NCBI GenBank assembly: GCA_963728165.1
Contig: CAVSIY010000003.1
Span: forward strand, 22,422-86,421
Direction of reading: 5' to 3'
Length of the DNA stretch: 64,000 nucleotides
From: Hyphomicrobium_A sp963728165
GTDB lineage: Bacteria > Pseudomonadota > Alphaproteobacteria > Rhizobiales > Hyphomicrobiaceae
Shown here in pieces: positions 8,841 through 18,951 of this stretch. Numbering within the stretch: position 1 is the first letter of the stretch; the number at the start of each line of letters is the position of its first letter. The notes under the pieces are model-generated. The model was not told the DNA's origin and did not search any database. It saw nothing but the letters and a program-made list of their open reading frames with translations. Position numbers and translations under genes: made by a program.

Positions 8841-10546
8841 GCCGGGATGCGCGCGGCGCGAGCCGCGGTCAGAGCAGCGACCAGCTCGTGTTTGTGGCGC
8901 TCGGCGGCCTCGGCGAGATCGGCATGAACGCCTACCTCTACGGCTACGGCCCCGAGGACGCGCGCCAGTGGCTGATGGTCGATTGCGGCATCACCTTTCC
9001 CGAGGGCGAGTTCGATCCCGGTATCGACGTGATCCTGCCCGACGTGCGCTTCATCGAGGAGAACCGCGGCGACCTCGCCGGCCTCGTGCTGACGCACGCG
9101 CATGAGGACCACATCGGCGCCGTCATCGAGCTGTGGCCGCGCCTCAGGGCGCCGATCTATGCCACGCCCTTCACCGCCGGCATGCTGCGCTCCAAGCTTG
9201 GCGAGTACGGCGGCGACCTCAACCTCCCCATCAACGTCGTGCCGCTCGATTCACGCTTCAAGGTGGGGCCGTTCGACGTGGAGCTGGTGACGCTCGCGCA
9301 CTCGGTCCCCGAGATGAGCGCGTTGGCGATCCGCACCGGCCGCGGCCTCGTGTTCCACACCGGCGACTGGAAGCTCGACGCGACGCCGCTCATCGGCGCG
9401 CCGCTCGACGAGAGCCGTCTGCAGCGGCTCGGGGACGAAGGCGTGCATGCGCTGATCATCGACTCCACCAACGCCTTCCGCGAGGGATCTTCGCCGTCCG
9501 AGCGCGAGGTGGCGGCATCGCTCGCCGAGATCATCAAGGGAGCCAAGGGCCGCGTCGCGGTCACCACCTTCTCCTCCAACGTGGCGCGCATCAAAGCGGT
9601 GGCCGAGGCGACGCGCGCCGCGGGCCGCCACCTCGTCGTCGCCGGGCGCGCGCTGCATCGCGTCATCGAGGTGGCGCGCGAGACCGGCTACCTGCCGCAA
9701 GGCTTCAAGCATCACGACCAGGATCAGTTCGGCTATCTTGCGCGCGACGAGGTCGTGCTCATGTGCACCGGCAGCCAGGGGGAGAGCCGCGCCGCACTCG
9801 CCCGCATCGCCGAGGAGGAGCACCCCGACATCTCGCTCGCAAAGGGCGACCTCGTGATCTTCTCCTCGCGCACCATCCCCGGCAACGAGAAGGGGGTGGG
9901 GCGCATCGAGAACAACCTGTCGCGCATCGGCTGCGATCTGTTGACCAACTCCGACGCGCTGGTGCACGTCTCCGGCCACCCGCGCCGCGACGAGCTGCGC
10001 CGCATGTATGGCTGGATCCGCCCTCAGGTGGTGGTGCCGATGCACGGGGAGGCGCGCCACTTGAAGGCGCAAGCCGAGCTTGCACGCGCGCTCGGCGCCA
10101 AGGTCGTGCTTCCCGTGCTCGACGGGGAGATCGTCCGCCTGGCGCCCGATCCCGCCGTCATCGACGAGGCGCCGGTGGGCCGGCTCTACCGCGACGGACG
10201 GTTGCTGGTGCCGGAGGCGGACGGCCCGGTGCGTGCGCGCCGCAAGCTCGCCGTCGTCGGCATCGTGCTCGTCACGGTATGCCTGTCGCGGGGCGGGGAG
10301 GTTTTGAGCGAGCCGCTCGCCGTGCTCGACGGCGTGCCCGATGCGACCGCCGATGGGGAGGCGATGCTCGACGTGGTGCTCGATGCGGTGGCGGGAACCT
10401 TGAAGAGCATACCGGCCAAGCGCCGCAAGGCGCCCGAGCTCGTCTCCGAGGCGATCCGCCGCGCGGTGCGCGCCGCCGTCAACCAGGCTTGGGGCAAGAA
10501 GCCCATTTGCAAGGTCCTCGTGAACGTGGTGGAAAGTGGGAGGTAG
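8837..10546 (+). CDS. rnj: Ribonuclease J
   Basis: Metallo-beta-lactamase/beta-CASP ribonuclease of the RNase J family, acting in RNA maturation and 5'-3' decay. The zinc-binding HAHEDH motif is at residues 87-92, preceded by VDCGITFPEGE near the N-terminus. Further motifs include VFHTGDWKLD, the beta-CASP region, and VHVSGHPRRDEL followed by VPMHGEARH. At 569 residues it matches alphaproteobacterial RNase J. The start overlaps birA (ATGA). The TAG at 10544-10546 is followed directly by a GC-rich hairpin. Confidence 0.95.
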   Translation: MSRDARGASRGQSSDQLVFVALGGLGEIGMNAYLYGYGPEDARQWLMVDCGITFPEGEFDPGIDVILPDVRFIEENRGDLAGLVLTHAHEDHIGAVIELWPRLRAPIYATPFTAGMLRSKLGEYGGDLNLPINVVPLDSRFKVGPFDVELVTLAHSVPEMSALAIRTGRGLVFHTGDWKLDATPLIGAPLDESRLQRLGDEGVHALIIDSTNAFREGSSPSEREVAASLAEIIKGAKGRVAVTTFSSNVARIKAVAEATRAAGRHLVVAGRALHRVIEVARETGYLPQGFKHHDQDQFGYLARDEVVLMCTGSQGESRAALARIAEEEHPDISLAKGDLVIFSSRTIPGNEKGVGRIENNLSRIGCDLLTNSDALVHVSGHPRRDELRRMYGWIRPQVVVPMHGEARHLKAQAELARALGAKVVLPVLDGEIVRLAPDPAVIDEAPVGRLYRDGRLLVPEADGPVRARRKLAVVGIVLVTVCLSRGGEVLSEPLAVLDGVPDATADGEAMLDVVLDAVAGTLKSIPAKRRKAPELVSEAIRRAVRAAVNQAWGKKPICKVLVNVVESGR

Positions 10547-10547
10547 C

Positions 10548-10577
10548 TCCCTTTCTCCGTCCTTACGGGGAGAGGGA
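10548..10577. repeat. REP-like hairpin after rnj
   Basis: Left arm 10548-10560 (TCCCTTTCTCCGT) pairs with right arm 10565-10577 (ACGGGGAGAGGGA) around a four-base loop. Two of the pairs are G-U in RNA. It lies two bases after the rnj stop. It resembles the hairpin at 41707-41730 in the end of comEC, so it is probably a copy of a dispersed palindromic element, and it could also shape the rnj mRNA 3' end. Confidence 0.6.
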
Positions 10578-10593
10578 ATTGAAGGGACTGAGA

Positions 10594-10998
<405 letters not shown>

Positions 10999-11017
10999 CG
11001 GGCCTGAAGGTGAGCCG

Positions 11018-11272
11018 ATGAATCTCGTACTGGCGATCGCGATCTACGTCTTCATCTGGTGGATCACGCTCTTCGCCGTGCTGCCCTTCGGCGTGCGCAC
11101 CCAGCACGAGGCGGGCAGCGTGGTGCCGGGAACGCCCGAGAGCGCGCCGGCTCAGCAACGGATGGTGCGCGTGTTCGTGATCAACACGATCGTCACGTCG
11201 ATCATCTTCGCCATCGTCTACTCGGTGATCATGAGCGGGCTCATCACGCCCGACATGGTCCCCTATCCGTGA
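11018..11272 (+). CDS. DUF1467 family small membrane protein
   Basis: An 84-residue protein with two predicted membrane helices, one at the N-terminus and one near residues 50-75. A conserved loop WWITLFAVLPFGVRTQHEAG lies after the first helix. This matches the alphaproteobacterial DUF1467 family, commonly found next to mce and proS; its function is unknown. It starts 19 bases after mce, so it is probably the last gene of this transcription unit. A hairpin follows 18 bases after the stop. Confidence 0.9.
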   Translation: MNLVLAIAIYVFIWWITLFAVLPFGVRTQHEAGSVVPGTPESAPAQQRMVRVFVINTIVTSIIFAIVYSVIMSGLITPDMVPYP

Positions 11273-11290
11273 GCGGCCCCAAAACGCAAA

Positions 11291-11315
11291 GAGCAAGGTC
11301 CAAGGAACCTTGCTC
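11291..11315. terminator. Hairpin after the DUF1467 gene
   Basis: A perfect 9-bp stem, GAGCAAGGT (11291-11299) with ACCTTGCTC (11307-11315), encloses a seven-base loop. It lies just downstream of the last gene of the nuo-to-DUF1467 run. There is no T-tract on the plus-strand side, so an intrinsic terminator is not certain; an A-rich tract precedes it. Confidence 0.4.
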
Positions 11316-11828
11316 TCGCGCGCCGCTGCGGTTGTTTGTGGAGCTTTATCTGCGGCGAAGCCCGCCGCACGCTCGACACGTCAGCGCTGACATCGCTACC
11401 CCGTTGGGTAGTGAGACGCGCCTGCATTCTCCCTAAACTCGGGCTGCCTGCCGCTTTTGCTTGCGGCTTTTGACCCACCCTCATGGCGCGTACCTTTAGC
11501 CGACGCGCGGCCATCTGTCACGGGCGCAGTTGCCCTTTGGCAAAAAAAATATCAGCGCCACGAAGGCCCTGCGACTTTGCCGTGTACGGAGCATAGTCCG
11601 CACCCGGTTGGCGCCTCGCTACGCTGACCTGGTGCGATAGGGTTCGTGCGCGGCATTTTCCCTGGGACAGGGCGGCCCCGTGGGCGCCACTCGGGATTGC
11701 CTCCCGGCTGGTTTAACGCTACCAGCCCAAAAATCAGGCGCGCGCCGTGGTCTGGCGACGGTTAACGCGCCTCCTGCTCAAGCTCTCTGCGCGCGCTCTG
11801 CCAAGCCCAGTCCAAGGATCGGCCACCC
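11316..11828. other. Non-coding interval before proS
   Basis: About 510 bases with no convincing gene. Short open frames here have no family features and no ribosome binding site. Visible structures are a hairpin of CTACCC (11396-11401) and GGGTAG (11406-11411) with a four-base loop, a weak GCCGC/GCGGC stem at 11450-11467 followed by TTTT, and an eight-base A run near 11540. I saw no tRNA cloverleaf or other RNA family motif. The proS promoter probably lies in the last 150 bases. Confidence 0.4.
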
Positions 11829-13175
11829 ATGCACCTTTCCCGCTATTTCCTGCCGGTGCTGCGCGAGCCGCCCAAAGAGGCCGAGATCGTCTCCCACCAG
11901 CTGATGCTGCGTACGGCCATGATCAAGCAGGCCGCGGCCGGCATCTATTCCTGGCTGCCGCTGGGCTTGAGGGTGCTGCAGAAGATCGAGGAGATCGTGC
12001 GCGAGGAGCAGAACCGCGCCGGCGCCATCGAGATCCTGATGCCGACCATCCAGTCGGCCGAGCTGTGGCAGGAATCGCGGCGCTATGAGGCCTACGGCAA
12101 GGAGATGCTGCGCATCGACGATCGCCACGGGCGCCCGATGCTCTACGGGCCGACGGCCGAGGAGGTGGTGACCGCGATCTTCCGCGACAGCGTCAAGAGC
12201 TACAAGGACCTGCCCAAGAACCTCTACAACATTCAGTGGAAGTTCCGTGACGAGATCCGGCCCCGCTTCGGCGTCATGCGCGGGCGCGAGTTCCTGATGA
12301 AGGACGCTTATTCCTTCGATTTGACCGTGGACGGCGCGCGGCATGCCTACAACCGCATGTTCGTCGCCTACTTGCGGACGTTTGCGCGCATGGGGCTCAA
12401 ATCGATCCCCATGGCGGCCGACGCCGGGCCCATCGGCGGCGATTTGAGCCACGAGTTCATCATCTTGGCCGATACCGGCGAGAGCCAGGTCTACTGTCAT
12501 AAGGACCTGATCGAGGGCGCGGTGCCCCCCGCAGACACCGATTTCGACGGCGACTTGAGCCCCATTATCAAGGCTTGGACCGCCAAATACGCCGCCACCG
12601 AGGAGAAGCACGAGCCGCAGCGCTTCGAAAAAGAGGTGCCCGAGGACAAACGCGTTTCCGCCCGCGGGATCGAGGTCGGCCACATTTTCTTCTTCGGCAC
12701 CAAGTATTCCGAGCCCATGGGGGCCAAGGTGCAGGGGCCGGACGGCAACATGATTACGCTGCAGATGGGCTCGTACGGGGTCGGGGTCTCGCGTCTCGCC
12801 GGCGCCATCGTCGAGGCGAGCCACGACGAGGCGGGGGTCGTGTGGCCGGTGCCGGTCGCGCCCTTCGAGGTTGCGCTCATCAATTTGAAGGCCGGCGACG
12901 CGGCGACGGACGCGGCTGCCGCCGATCTCTACGGCAAGCTCGGCGCCGCGGGCGTGGAGGTGCTCCTCGACGATACCGACGAGCGCGCCGGTGCCAAGTT
13001 CACGACCATGGACCTCATCGGGATACCCTATCAGCTGATCGTGGGGCCCAGGGGCCTCAAGCAGGGCGAGGTCGAGGTGAAGGACCGCAAGACGGGCGCG
13101 CGCCAGACGCTGTCGCCGGAGGCGGCGCTCAACCACGTCGCCGATGCCGTCAAAAGCCAGCGTGTCCTCGCATGA
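11829..13175 (+). CDS. proS: Prolyl-tRNA synthetase (short, alphaproteobacterial type)
   Basis: Class II aminoacyl-tRNA synthetase charging tRNA-Pro. At 448 residues it lacks the large inserted editing domain of E. coli ProS (about 570 residues), as is normal in alphaproteobacteria. Motif 2 is in FRDEIRPRFGVMRGREF (from about residue 138), motif 3 in GSYGVGVSRL (about residue 313), and the C-terminal anticodon-binding domain includes GPRGLKQGEVEVKDRKTG. The start MHLSRYFLPVLREPPKEAEI is canonical. lolC/E follows closely downstream. Confidence 0.97.
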   Translation: MHLSRYFLPVLREPPKEAEIVSHQLMLRTAMIKQAAAGIYSWLPLGLRVLQKIEEIVREEQNRAGAIEILMPTIQSAELWQESRRYEAYGKEMLRIDDRHGRPMLYGPTAEEVVTAIFRDSVKSYKDLPKNLYNIQWKFRDEIRPRFGVMRGREFLMKDAYSFDLTVDGARHAYNRMFVAYLRTFARMGLKSIPMAADAGPIGGDLSHEFIILADTGESQVYCHKDLIEGAVPPADTDFDGDLSPIIKAWTAKYAATEEKHEPQRFEKEVPEDKRVSARGIEVGHIFFFGTKYSEPMGAKVQGPDGNMITLQMGSYGVGVSRLAGAIVEASHDEAGVVWPVPVAPFEVALINLKAGDAATDAAAADLYGKLGAAGVEVLLDDTDERAGAKFTTMDLIGIPYQLIVGPRGLKQGEVEVKDRKTGARQTLSPEAALNHVADAVKSQRVLA

Positions 13176-13212
13176 GACACGCCAGGGGAGCCGTCGCGCC
13201 ACAGGGGGGCAA

Positions 13213-14529
13213 ATGGACGTCCACATGGGTATGACGGGCGCCGCTCAGCCGACGCCGCGCCTCAAGGCCCTGCACAGCACCCGCGCCTTCGCGCCCTTTG
13301 AGTGGATGCTGGCCCTGCGCTACCTGCGCGCGCGCCGCAAAGAGGGCTTCATCTCGGTCATTGCCGGCTTCTCCTTCACCGGCATCATGCTCGGCGTCGC
13401 CACTCTCATCATCGTCATGGCGGTGATGAACGGCTTCCGCAACGAGCTGTTCGCCAAGATCCTAGGGCTCAACGGCCACGTCATCATCAACAAGATCGGC
13501 GGCCCCTTCGACGACTACGACGAGATCGCCAAGCGCGTTGCCCGCGTGCCGGGCGTCAAGGCGGCGATGCCGCTGATCGAGGGCCAGGTGCTCGTTTCCT
13601 CTGCCGCCATGGGTACGGGAGCGGTCGTGCGCGGCATGTCGGAGAGCAGCATGCGGTCCCTGCCTCTGATCGCCAAGAACATCCGCTACGGAACGCTCGA
13701 AGGGTTCGGCAAAGGGCACGGCATCGCCATCGGCACCCGCCTCGCCAACATGCTGCGCGTCAACGTCGGCGACTCAATCACGCTGGTATCGCCGCGGGGG
13801 GCGCAGACGCCCTTTGGCATTGCGCCGCGCAGCAAGCCCTACATGGTGACGGCGCTGTTCGAGATGGGGATGGCCGAGTACGACCGCACCATGGTGTTCA
13901 TGCCGCTCATGGAGGCGCAGCGCTACTTCTCGCGCGGGCGCGAGGTCGACGCCATCGAGGTCGTCATCGCCAATCCGCAAGCCGTTGACGACTACATCGG
14001 GGCGATCAAGCAGGCCGCCGGCCCCACCGTGCACGTCGCCGACTGGCGTCAGCGCAACGAGACCTACTTCACCGTGCTCGAGGTGGAGCGCAACGTGATG
14101 TTCGTCATCCTGTCTCTGATCGTGCTCGTCGCTGCCCTCAACATCATCTCCGGGCTCATGATGCTGGTGAAGGACAAGGGCCGGGACGTCGCCATTCTGA
14201 GGACCATGGGGGCGTCGCGCGGCGCGATAATGCGCGTCTTTCTCATAACCGGCGCCTCGATCGGCATCGTCGGAACCCTGGCAGGCCTGGCGCTCGGGAT
14301 CACCTTCTGCCTCAACATCGAACAGATCCGCGAGCTGATCGCCTGGCTCACCAGCACCACGATCTTCGATCCCAACGTCTACTACCTGACGCGGCTGCCG
14401 GCCGACATGGACGTGCGCGAGACCGTCACGATCGTCCTCATGGCGCTGGCGCTGTCGGTGCTGGCGACGCTATATCCGTCGTGGCGCGCCTCTACGCTCG
14501 ATCCCGTCGAAGCCCTGCGATACGAGTGA
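13213..14529 (+). CDS. lolC: Lipoprotein-releasing ABC transporter permease LolC/LolE
   Basis: Inner-membrane component of the Lol system, which extracts outer-membrane lipoproteins and passes them to LolA. The N-terminus has FEWMLALRYLRARRKEGFISVIAG, followed by one transmembrane helix, a large periplasmic domain, and three C-terminal helices of the FtsX fold ending DPVEALRYE. The ATG at 13213 gives 438 residues and follows an AGGGGGG stretch at 13202-13208. An in-frame ATG at 13144, inside proS, was rejected. The single permease probably forms a homodimer with LolD, so the C/E name is a convention. Confidence 0.93.
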   Translation: MDVHMGMTGAAQPTPRLKALHSTRAFAPFEWMLALRYLRARRKEGFISVIAGFSFTGIMLGVATLIIVMAVMNGFRNELFAKILGLNGHVIINKIGGPFDDYDEIAKRVARVPGVKAAMPLIEGQVLVSSAAMGTGAVVRGMSESSMRSLPLIAKNIRYGTLEGFGKGHGIAIGTRLANMLRVNVGDSITLVSPRGAQTPFGIAPRSKPYMVTALFEMGMAEYDRTMVFMPLMEAQRYFSRGREVDAIEVVIANPQAVDDYIGAIKQAAGPTVHVADWRQRNETYFTVLEVERNVMFVILSLIVLVAALNIISGLMMLVKDKGRDVAILRTMGASRGAIMRVFLITGASIGIVGTLAGLALGITFCLNIEQIRELIAWLTSTTIFDPNVYYLTRLPADMDVRETVTIVLMALALSVLATLYPSWRASTLDPVEALRYE

Positions 14530-14537
14530 GCGATGGT

Positions 14538-15278
14538 ATGACCGCCTTGGCTGGGGAGCTCAGACACGTGCGAGAGGCGACCGCACCAACCGTGCTCCGG
14601 CTTGAGCAGCTCGTGCGCACCTATCGCCAGGGCCCGCGCTGCATCGAGGTCCTGGTCGGGGCCTCGGTCGACATCCACGCGGGCGAGGCTGTCGCTCTCG
14701 TCGGCCCGTCGGGCGCCGGCAAGTCGACGCTGCTGCACATCGCCGGCCTGCTGGAGACGCCCGACAGCGGCCGTGTCATCGTCAACGGGCGCGACTGCTC
14801 CGGCATGGGCGACAACGAGCGCACGCGCGTGCGCCGCATGGAGATGGGCTTCGTCTACCAGTTCCACCAGTTGCTGGCCGAGTTCTCCGCCATCGAGAAC
14901 GTGATGATCCCGCAGATGATCTTGGGCCGCGGGCGCCGGCAGGCGGCCGAGCACGCCCGCCAGCTGCTCACCGCGCTGGGGCTCGCCGAGCGCGTCGATC
15001 ATCGTCCCGCCGAGCTCTCCGGCGGCGAGCAGCAGCGCACTGCCATCGCCAGGGCGCTTGCCAACGGCCCCAAGCTGATCCTCGCCGACGAGCCGACCGG
15101 CAACCTCGACCCGCATACCTCCGACCACGTGTTCGATTCGCTCATTCATCTGATCCACAACACCGGCGTGGCAGCCCTCATCGCCACGCACAACATGGAC
15201 CTGGCGCGTCGCATGGACCGGGTGCTGCGGCTGGAAGAGGGCATCCTGATCGAGGTCGGGCGCCCAGGCACGCGCTGA
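14538..15278 (+). CDS. lolD: Lipoprotein-releasing ABC transporter ATP-binding protein
   Basis: ATPase of the Lol lipoprotein release complex. The 246-residue protein has Walker A GPSGAGKST near residue 56, signature LSGGEQQR near residue 160, Walker B LILADEP near residue 180 and an H-loop in LIATHN. The ATG at 14538 lies eight bases after the lolC stop; an upstream start at 14481 would overlap lolC and was rejected. NGRDCSGMGDNERTRVR and GFVYQFHQLLAEFSAIENV are typical of the LolD/MacB branch. Confidence 0.95.
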   Translation: MTALAGELRHVREATAPTVLRLEQLVRTYRQGPRCIEVLVGASVDIHAGEAVALVGPSGAGKSTLLHIAGLLETPDSGRVIVNGRDCSGMGDNERTRVRRMEMGFVYQFHQLLAEFSAIENVMIPQMILGRGRRQAAEHARQLLTALGLAERVDHRPAELSGGEQQRTAIARALANGPKLILADEPTGNLDPHTSDHVFDSLIHLIHNTGVAALIATHNMDLARRMDRVLRLEEGILIEVGRPGTR

Positions 15279-15352
15279 GGAGCAAAGCCTCTTTCCGGGG
15301 ACGGGGGCGCCCACCCGCTTGGGCGGCGCGGCCGCGTGGTCTAAGAAGCGTC

Positions 15353-18300
15353 ATGACCACTCCGAGTCGATCGACCGCTGCCGACGGCGCCGTCGCGCAC
15401 CCGCGCTTCGTGCACCTCAAGGTGCATTCGGCCTATTCGCTGCTCGAAGGCGCGCTGCCGATTGTGCGGCTCGCCAAGCTCGCGGCCGCGCACGGGTTTC
15501 CGGCGCTGGGCCTCACCGACACCAACAACCTCTTCGGTGCGCTCGAGTTCTCCGACAAGCTCGCCGACGCCGGCATCCAGCCCATCATCGGGGTGTCGCT
15601 CAACGTTGATTTCGGGGAGCGCAAGCCCGATCCCATGGAGCGGGCGGCAACGCCGGCGCGCAAGGCGGGCGACGGCCCGGTGGCGCTCTTTGCCATGAGC
15701 GACTTGGGCTACGCCAACCTGATGAAGCTCGTGAGCCGAGCCCACCTCGAGGCGGCCGATGCCGACGTCGCGCACACGACCGCGGCGGCGCTCGCAGCCC
15801 ACGCTGCCGGCCTCGTTGCGCTCACCGGCGGCCCCGACGGCCCCATCGATCGGGCGCTGCGCGAGGGCCAGCACGATCTCGCCGAGGCGCGTCTCGAAGC
15901 CCTCAAGGCCGCCTTCGGCGACCGCCTCTACGTCGAGATCCAGCGCCACGGCCTCAAGCCGGAGCACGAGGTCGAGCCGCAGCTTCTGCAGCTCGCCTAC
16001 GCGCACGAATTGCCGATCGTCGCCACCAACGAGGCCTACTTTGCTGCGCCCGACGACTACGAGGCTCATGATGCGCTCCTTTGCATCGCCGAGGGCCGCT
16101 ACGTGGTGGAGGACGACCGCCGGCGGGTGACGCGCGAGCACTACTTCAAGAGCGCCGAGGAGATGGCGGAGCTGTTCGCCGACCTGCCCGAGGCGCTCGC
16201 GAGCACAATAGAGATCGCCCGGCGCTGCGCCTTCCGCCCCAAGGGCCGCAAGCCGATCCTGCCGCGCTTCGTCGCCGGCGATGAGTCCGTCAGCGAGACC
16301 GAGCAGTCGCGCCTGGAGGCCGCCGAGCTCAAGCGCCAGGCCGAGCAGGGTCTCAAAGATCGCCTCGCCGCCGGGGCGCCGGCGCCCGGCTTCACCGTCG
16401 CCGACTACGAGGCGCGGCTCGCCTACGAGCTCGACGTCATCGCGCGCATGAAGTTCCCCGGCTACTTCCTCATCGTCGCCGACTTCATCAAGTGGGCAAA
16501 GCAGCAACGCATTCCGGTGGGGCCGGGGCGCGGCTCTGGCGCCGGCTCCGTGGTGGCCTGGTCGCTCACCATCACCGATCTCGATCCACTGCGCTTCGGC
16601 CTGCTGTTTGAGCGCTTCCTCAATCCCGAGCGCGTCTCGATGCCCGACTTCGACATCGACTTCTGCCAGGACCGCCGCGACGAGGTGATCCGCTACGTGC
16701 AGGAGAAGTACGGGGCGGACCGCGTGGCGCAGATCATCACCCACGGCAAGCTGCAGGCACGCGCCGTGCTGCGCGACGTCGGGCGTGTCCTGCAGATGCC
16801 CTACGGCCAGGTCGACCGGCTGTGCAAGCTCGTGCCCAACAATCCGGCGAACCCGGTGACGCTGCCCGAGGCCATCGCCGGCGAGCCCAAGCTGCAGGAG
16901 GCGCAGGCTTCCGAGCCGCTGGTCGCGCGCCTCTTGGAGATCGCGCAAAAGCTCGAAGGCCTCTACCGCCACGCCTCCACGCACGCCGCCGGTATCGTGA
17001 TCGCCGACCGGCCGCTGGAAGAGCTCGTCCCACTGACGCGCGACCCGAAGTCCAATACGCCGGTCACCCAGTACAACTGGAAGATGGTCGAGGCGGCGGG
17101 GCTTGTGAAGTTCGACTTCCTCGGCCTCAAGACGCTCACGGTGCTGAAAAAGGCCGTGGACCTCGTCAAGCGCGGGCGCGGCATCGACGTCGATCTCGCC
17201 AAGGTGGCGCTCGACGACCGCAAGAGCTTCGAGCTTCTCGCTAGGGCGGACACGGTCGGCGTGTTCCAGTTGGAATCGACCGGCATGCGCGAGAGCTTGA
17301 AGCGGCTGCGTCCCGACCGCTTCGAGGACATCATCGCCATGGTGGCGCTCTACCGCCCCGGCCCCATGGACAACATCCCCACCTACATCAATAGAAAGCA
17401 CGGCGAGGAGCCGGTCGACTGCCTGCACCCGTTGCTCAAGACCATCCTGGAGGAGACCTACGGCGTCATCATCTACCAGGAGCAGGTCATTCAGATCGCG
17501 CAGGTGATGGGCGGCTACACGCTGGGCCAGGCCGACATGCTCCGGCGCGCCATGGGCAAGAAGGACCGGGTCGAGATGGCCCGCCACGAGGCGCGCTTCG
17601 TCGACGGCGCGGTCGAGCGCGGCGTCGAGAAGGCGGACGCCAAGTACATCTTCGAGCTCGTCAACAAGTTCGCCGGCTACGGCTTCAACAAGAGCCACGC
17701 GGCCGCCTACGCGCTCGTCAGCTACCACACCGCCTACATGAAGGCGAACTACCGCGAGGAGTTCCTCGCCGCCTCCATGACGCTCGACATGGGCAACACC
17801 GACAAGCTGTCGCTCTTTGCCGCCGAGGCGAGGAAGAGCGGCATCGAGGTGAAGCCGCCGTGCGTGAATGCTTCCGAGGTCGATTTTCTGGCCGAGCCGT
17901 CGCGCGAGCCCGAGAGGCTTGGGGCTATCCGCTACTCGCTTGCCGCCTTGAAGAACATCGGAGCTGCAGCGGTGTCCACCATCGTCGCCGAGCGCGACGC
18001 GCAAGGCACCTACGCCAGCCTCGCCGACTTTGCCTCCCGCCTCAATCCCAAGGCCTTGAACAAGCGCGGGATCGAGACGCTGGCCGCGGCCGGCGCCTTC
18101 GACGGGCTGGAAGCAAACCGGGCGCTCGTCCACGCCAATGTGGAGGGCATCCTCGCGGCTGCCCAGCGGCGCGAGGCGAACATGGCGTCCGGCACCGACG
18201 ACCTTTTCGGCCTCGGCGCGGGCGCACCCCAGCTCGACCTGCGCGCGGTCCAGGCCTGGACGCCGATGGAGCGCTTGAGCCACGAGTTCGATGCGATCGG

Positions 18301-18896
18301 CTTTTATCTTTCGGGCCACCCGCTCGAACTCTTATGAGCGCGTCTTGCAGAAGCTCGGCGTCAAGCGCTTCGCCGAGTTCGAGGCGCTGACCGAGCGCGG
18401 CACCACGGCCGGCCAGCTCGCCGGCATCGTCATTTCGGCACGTGAGCGCAAATCGCAGCGCGGCAACAAATTCGCCTTCGCCATGTTCTCCGACACCACC
18501 GGCCAGTTCGAGGCCGTCATCTTCTCCGATACGCTCAGCGCCTGCCGCGATCTATTGGAGCCTGGCACGCCCGTGCTGCTGTCGGTCTCGGCCGAGCGCG
18601 ACGGCGATACGGTCAAGATGCGCGTGGAAGGCTTGCAGGGGCTGGACCAAGCTGCGGCCGGTGTGCAACGCGGCTTGAAGGTCGTGCTCGATTATCGCCA
18701 GGCGAGCGCCAAGCACGTTGCCACGCTCAAATCCCACCTGAAGCACGGCGGCAAGGGCGAGATCCGCCTGGTGCTGCCGCTCGACGACCGCGGCCGCGAG
18801 GTCGAGCTCGTCATTCCCGGCCGCTACGACGTGTCGCCCGCGCGCGCCGGCATCCTCTCGACCACGCCGGGAGTAGTAGAAGTTTTAGAGATCTGA
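15353..18896 (+). CDS. dnaE: DNA polymerase III alpha subunit, interrupted by a +1 frameshift
   Basis: Replicative polymerase subunit. The first frame (15353-18337, 994 residues) holds the PHP domain (HLKVHSAYSLLEGALP, LTDTNNLFG), the catalytic palm with PDFDIDF near residues 430-436, and the fingers and helix-hairpin-helix region. It then runs into TGA after SGHPLELL. The next frame continues at once with YERVLQKLGVKRFAEFEALTE and an OB fold to 18896. Removing one of the two A bases at 18327-18328 restores HPLDSYERVLQ and a protein of about 1180 residues, the normal length. Because dnaE is essential, a base-call error is the simplest explanation. Confidence 0.93.
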
Positions 18897-18951
18897 CGTA
18901 GCCTTCTATCGCATGATCTTCGCGTGATTTGCATAAAAGGCGATCGATCTC

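Noticed and set aside
11316..11828. tRNA, tmRNA, RNase P or SRP RNA gene
   Set aside because: I could not find a cloverleaf or the conserved core motifs of these RNAs by eye.
11778..13226. 482-codon frame antisense to proS
   Set aside because: It mirrors ProS and has no independent motifs.
15341..18319. 992-codon open frame antisense to dnaE
   Set aside because: It is the complementary shadow of a GC-rich gene; composition is Arg/Ala/Gly/His-rich with no family motifs, while the plus strand encodes DnaE.
18320..18340. Programmed frameshift in dnaE
   Set aside because: No classical slippery heptamer or downstream stem is visible; the extra A is more simply an error. Kept only as a possibility.
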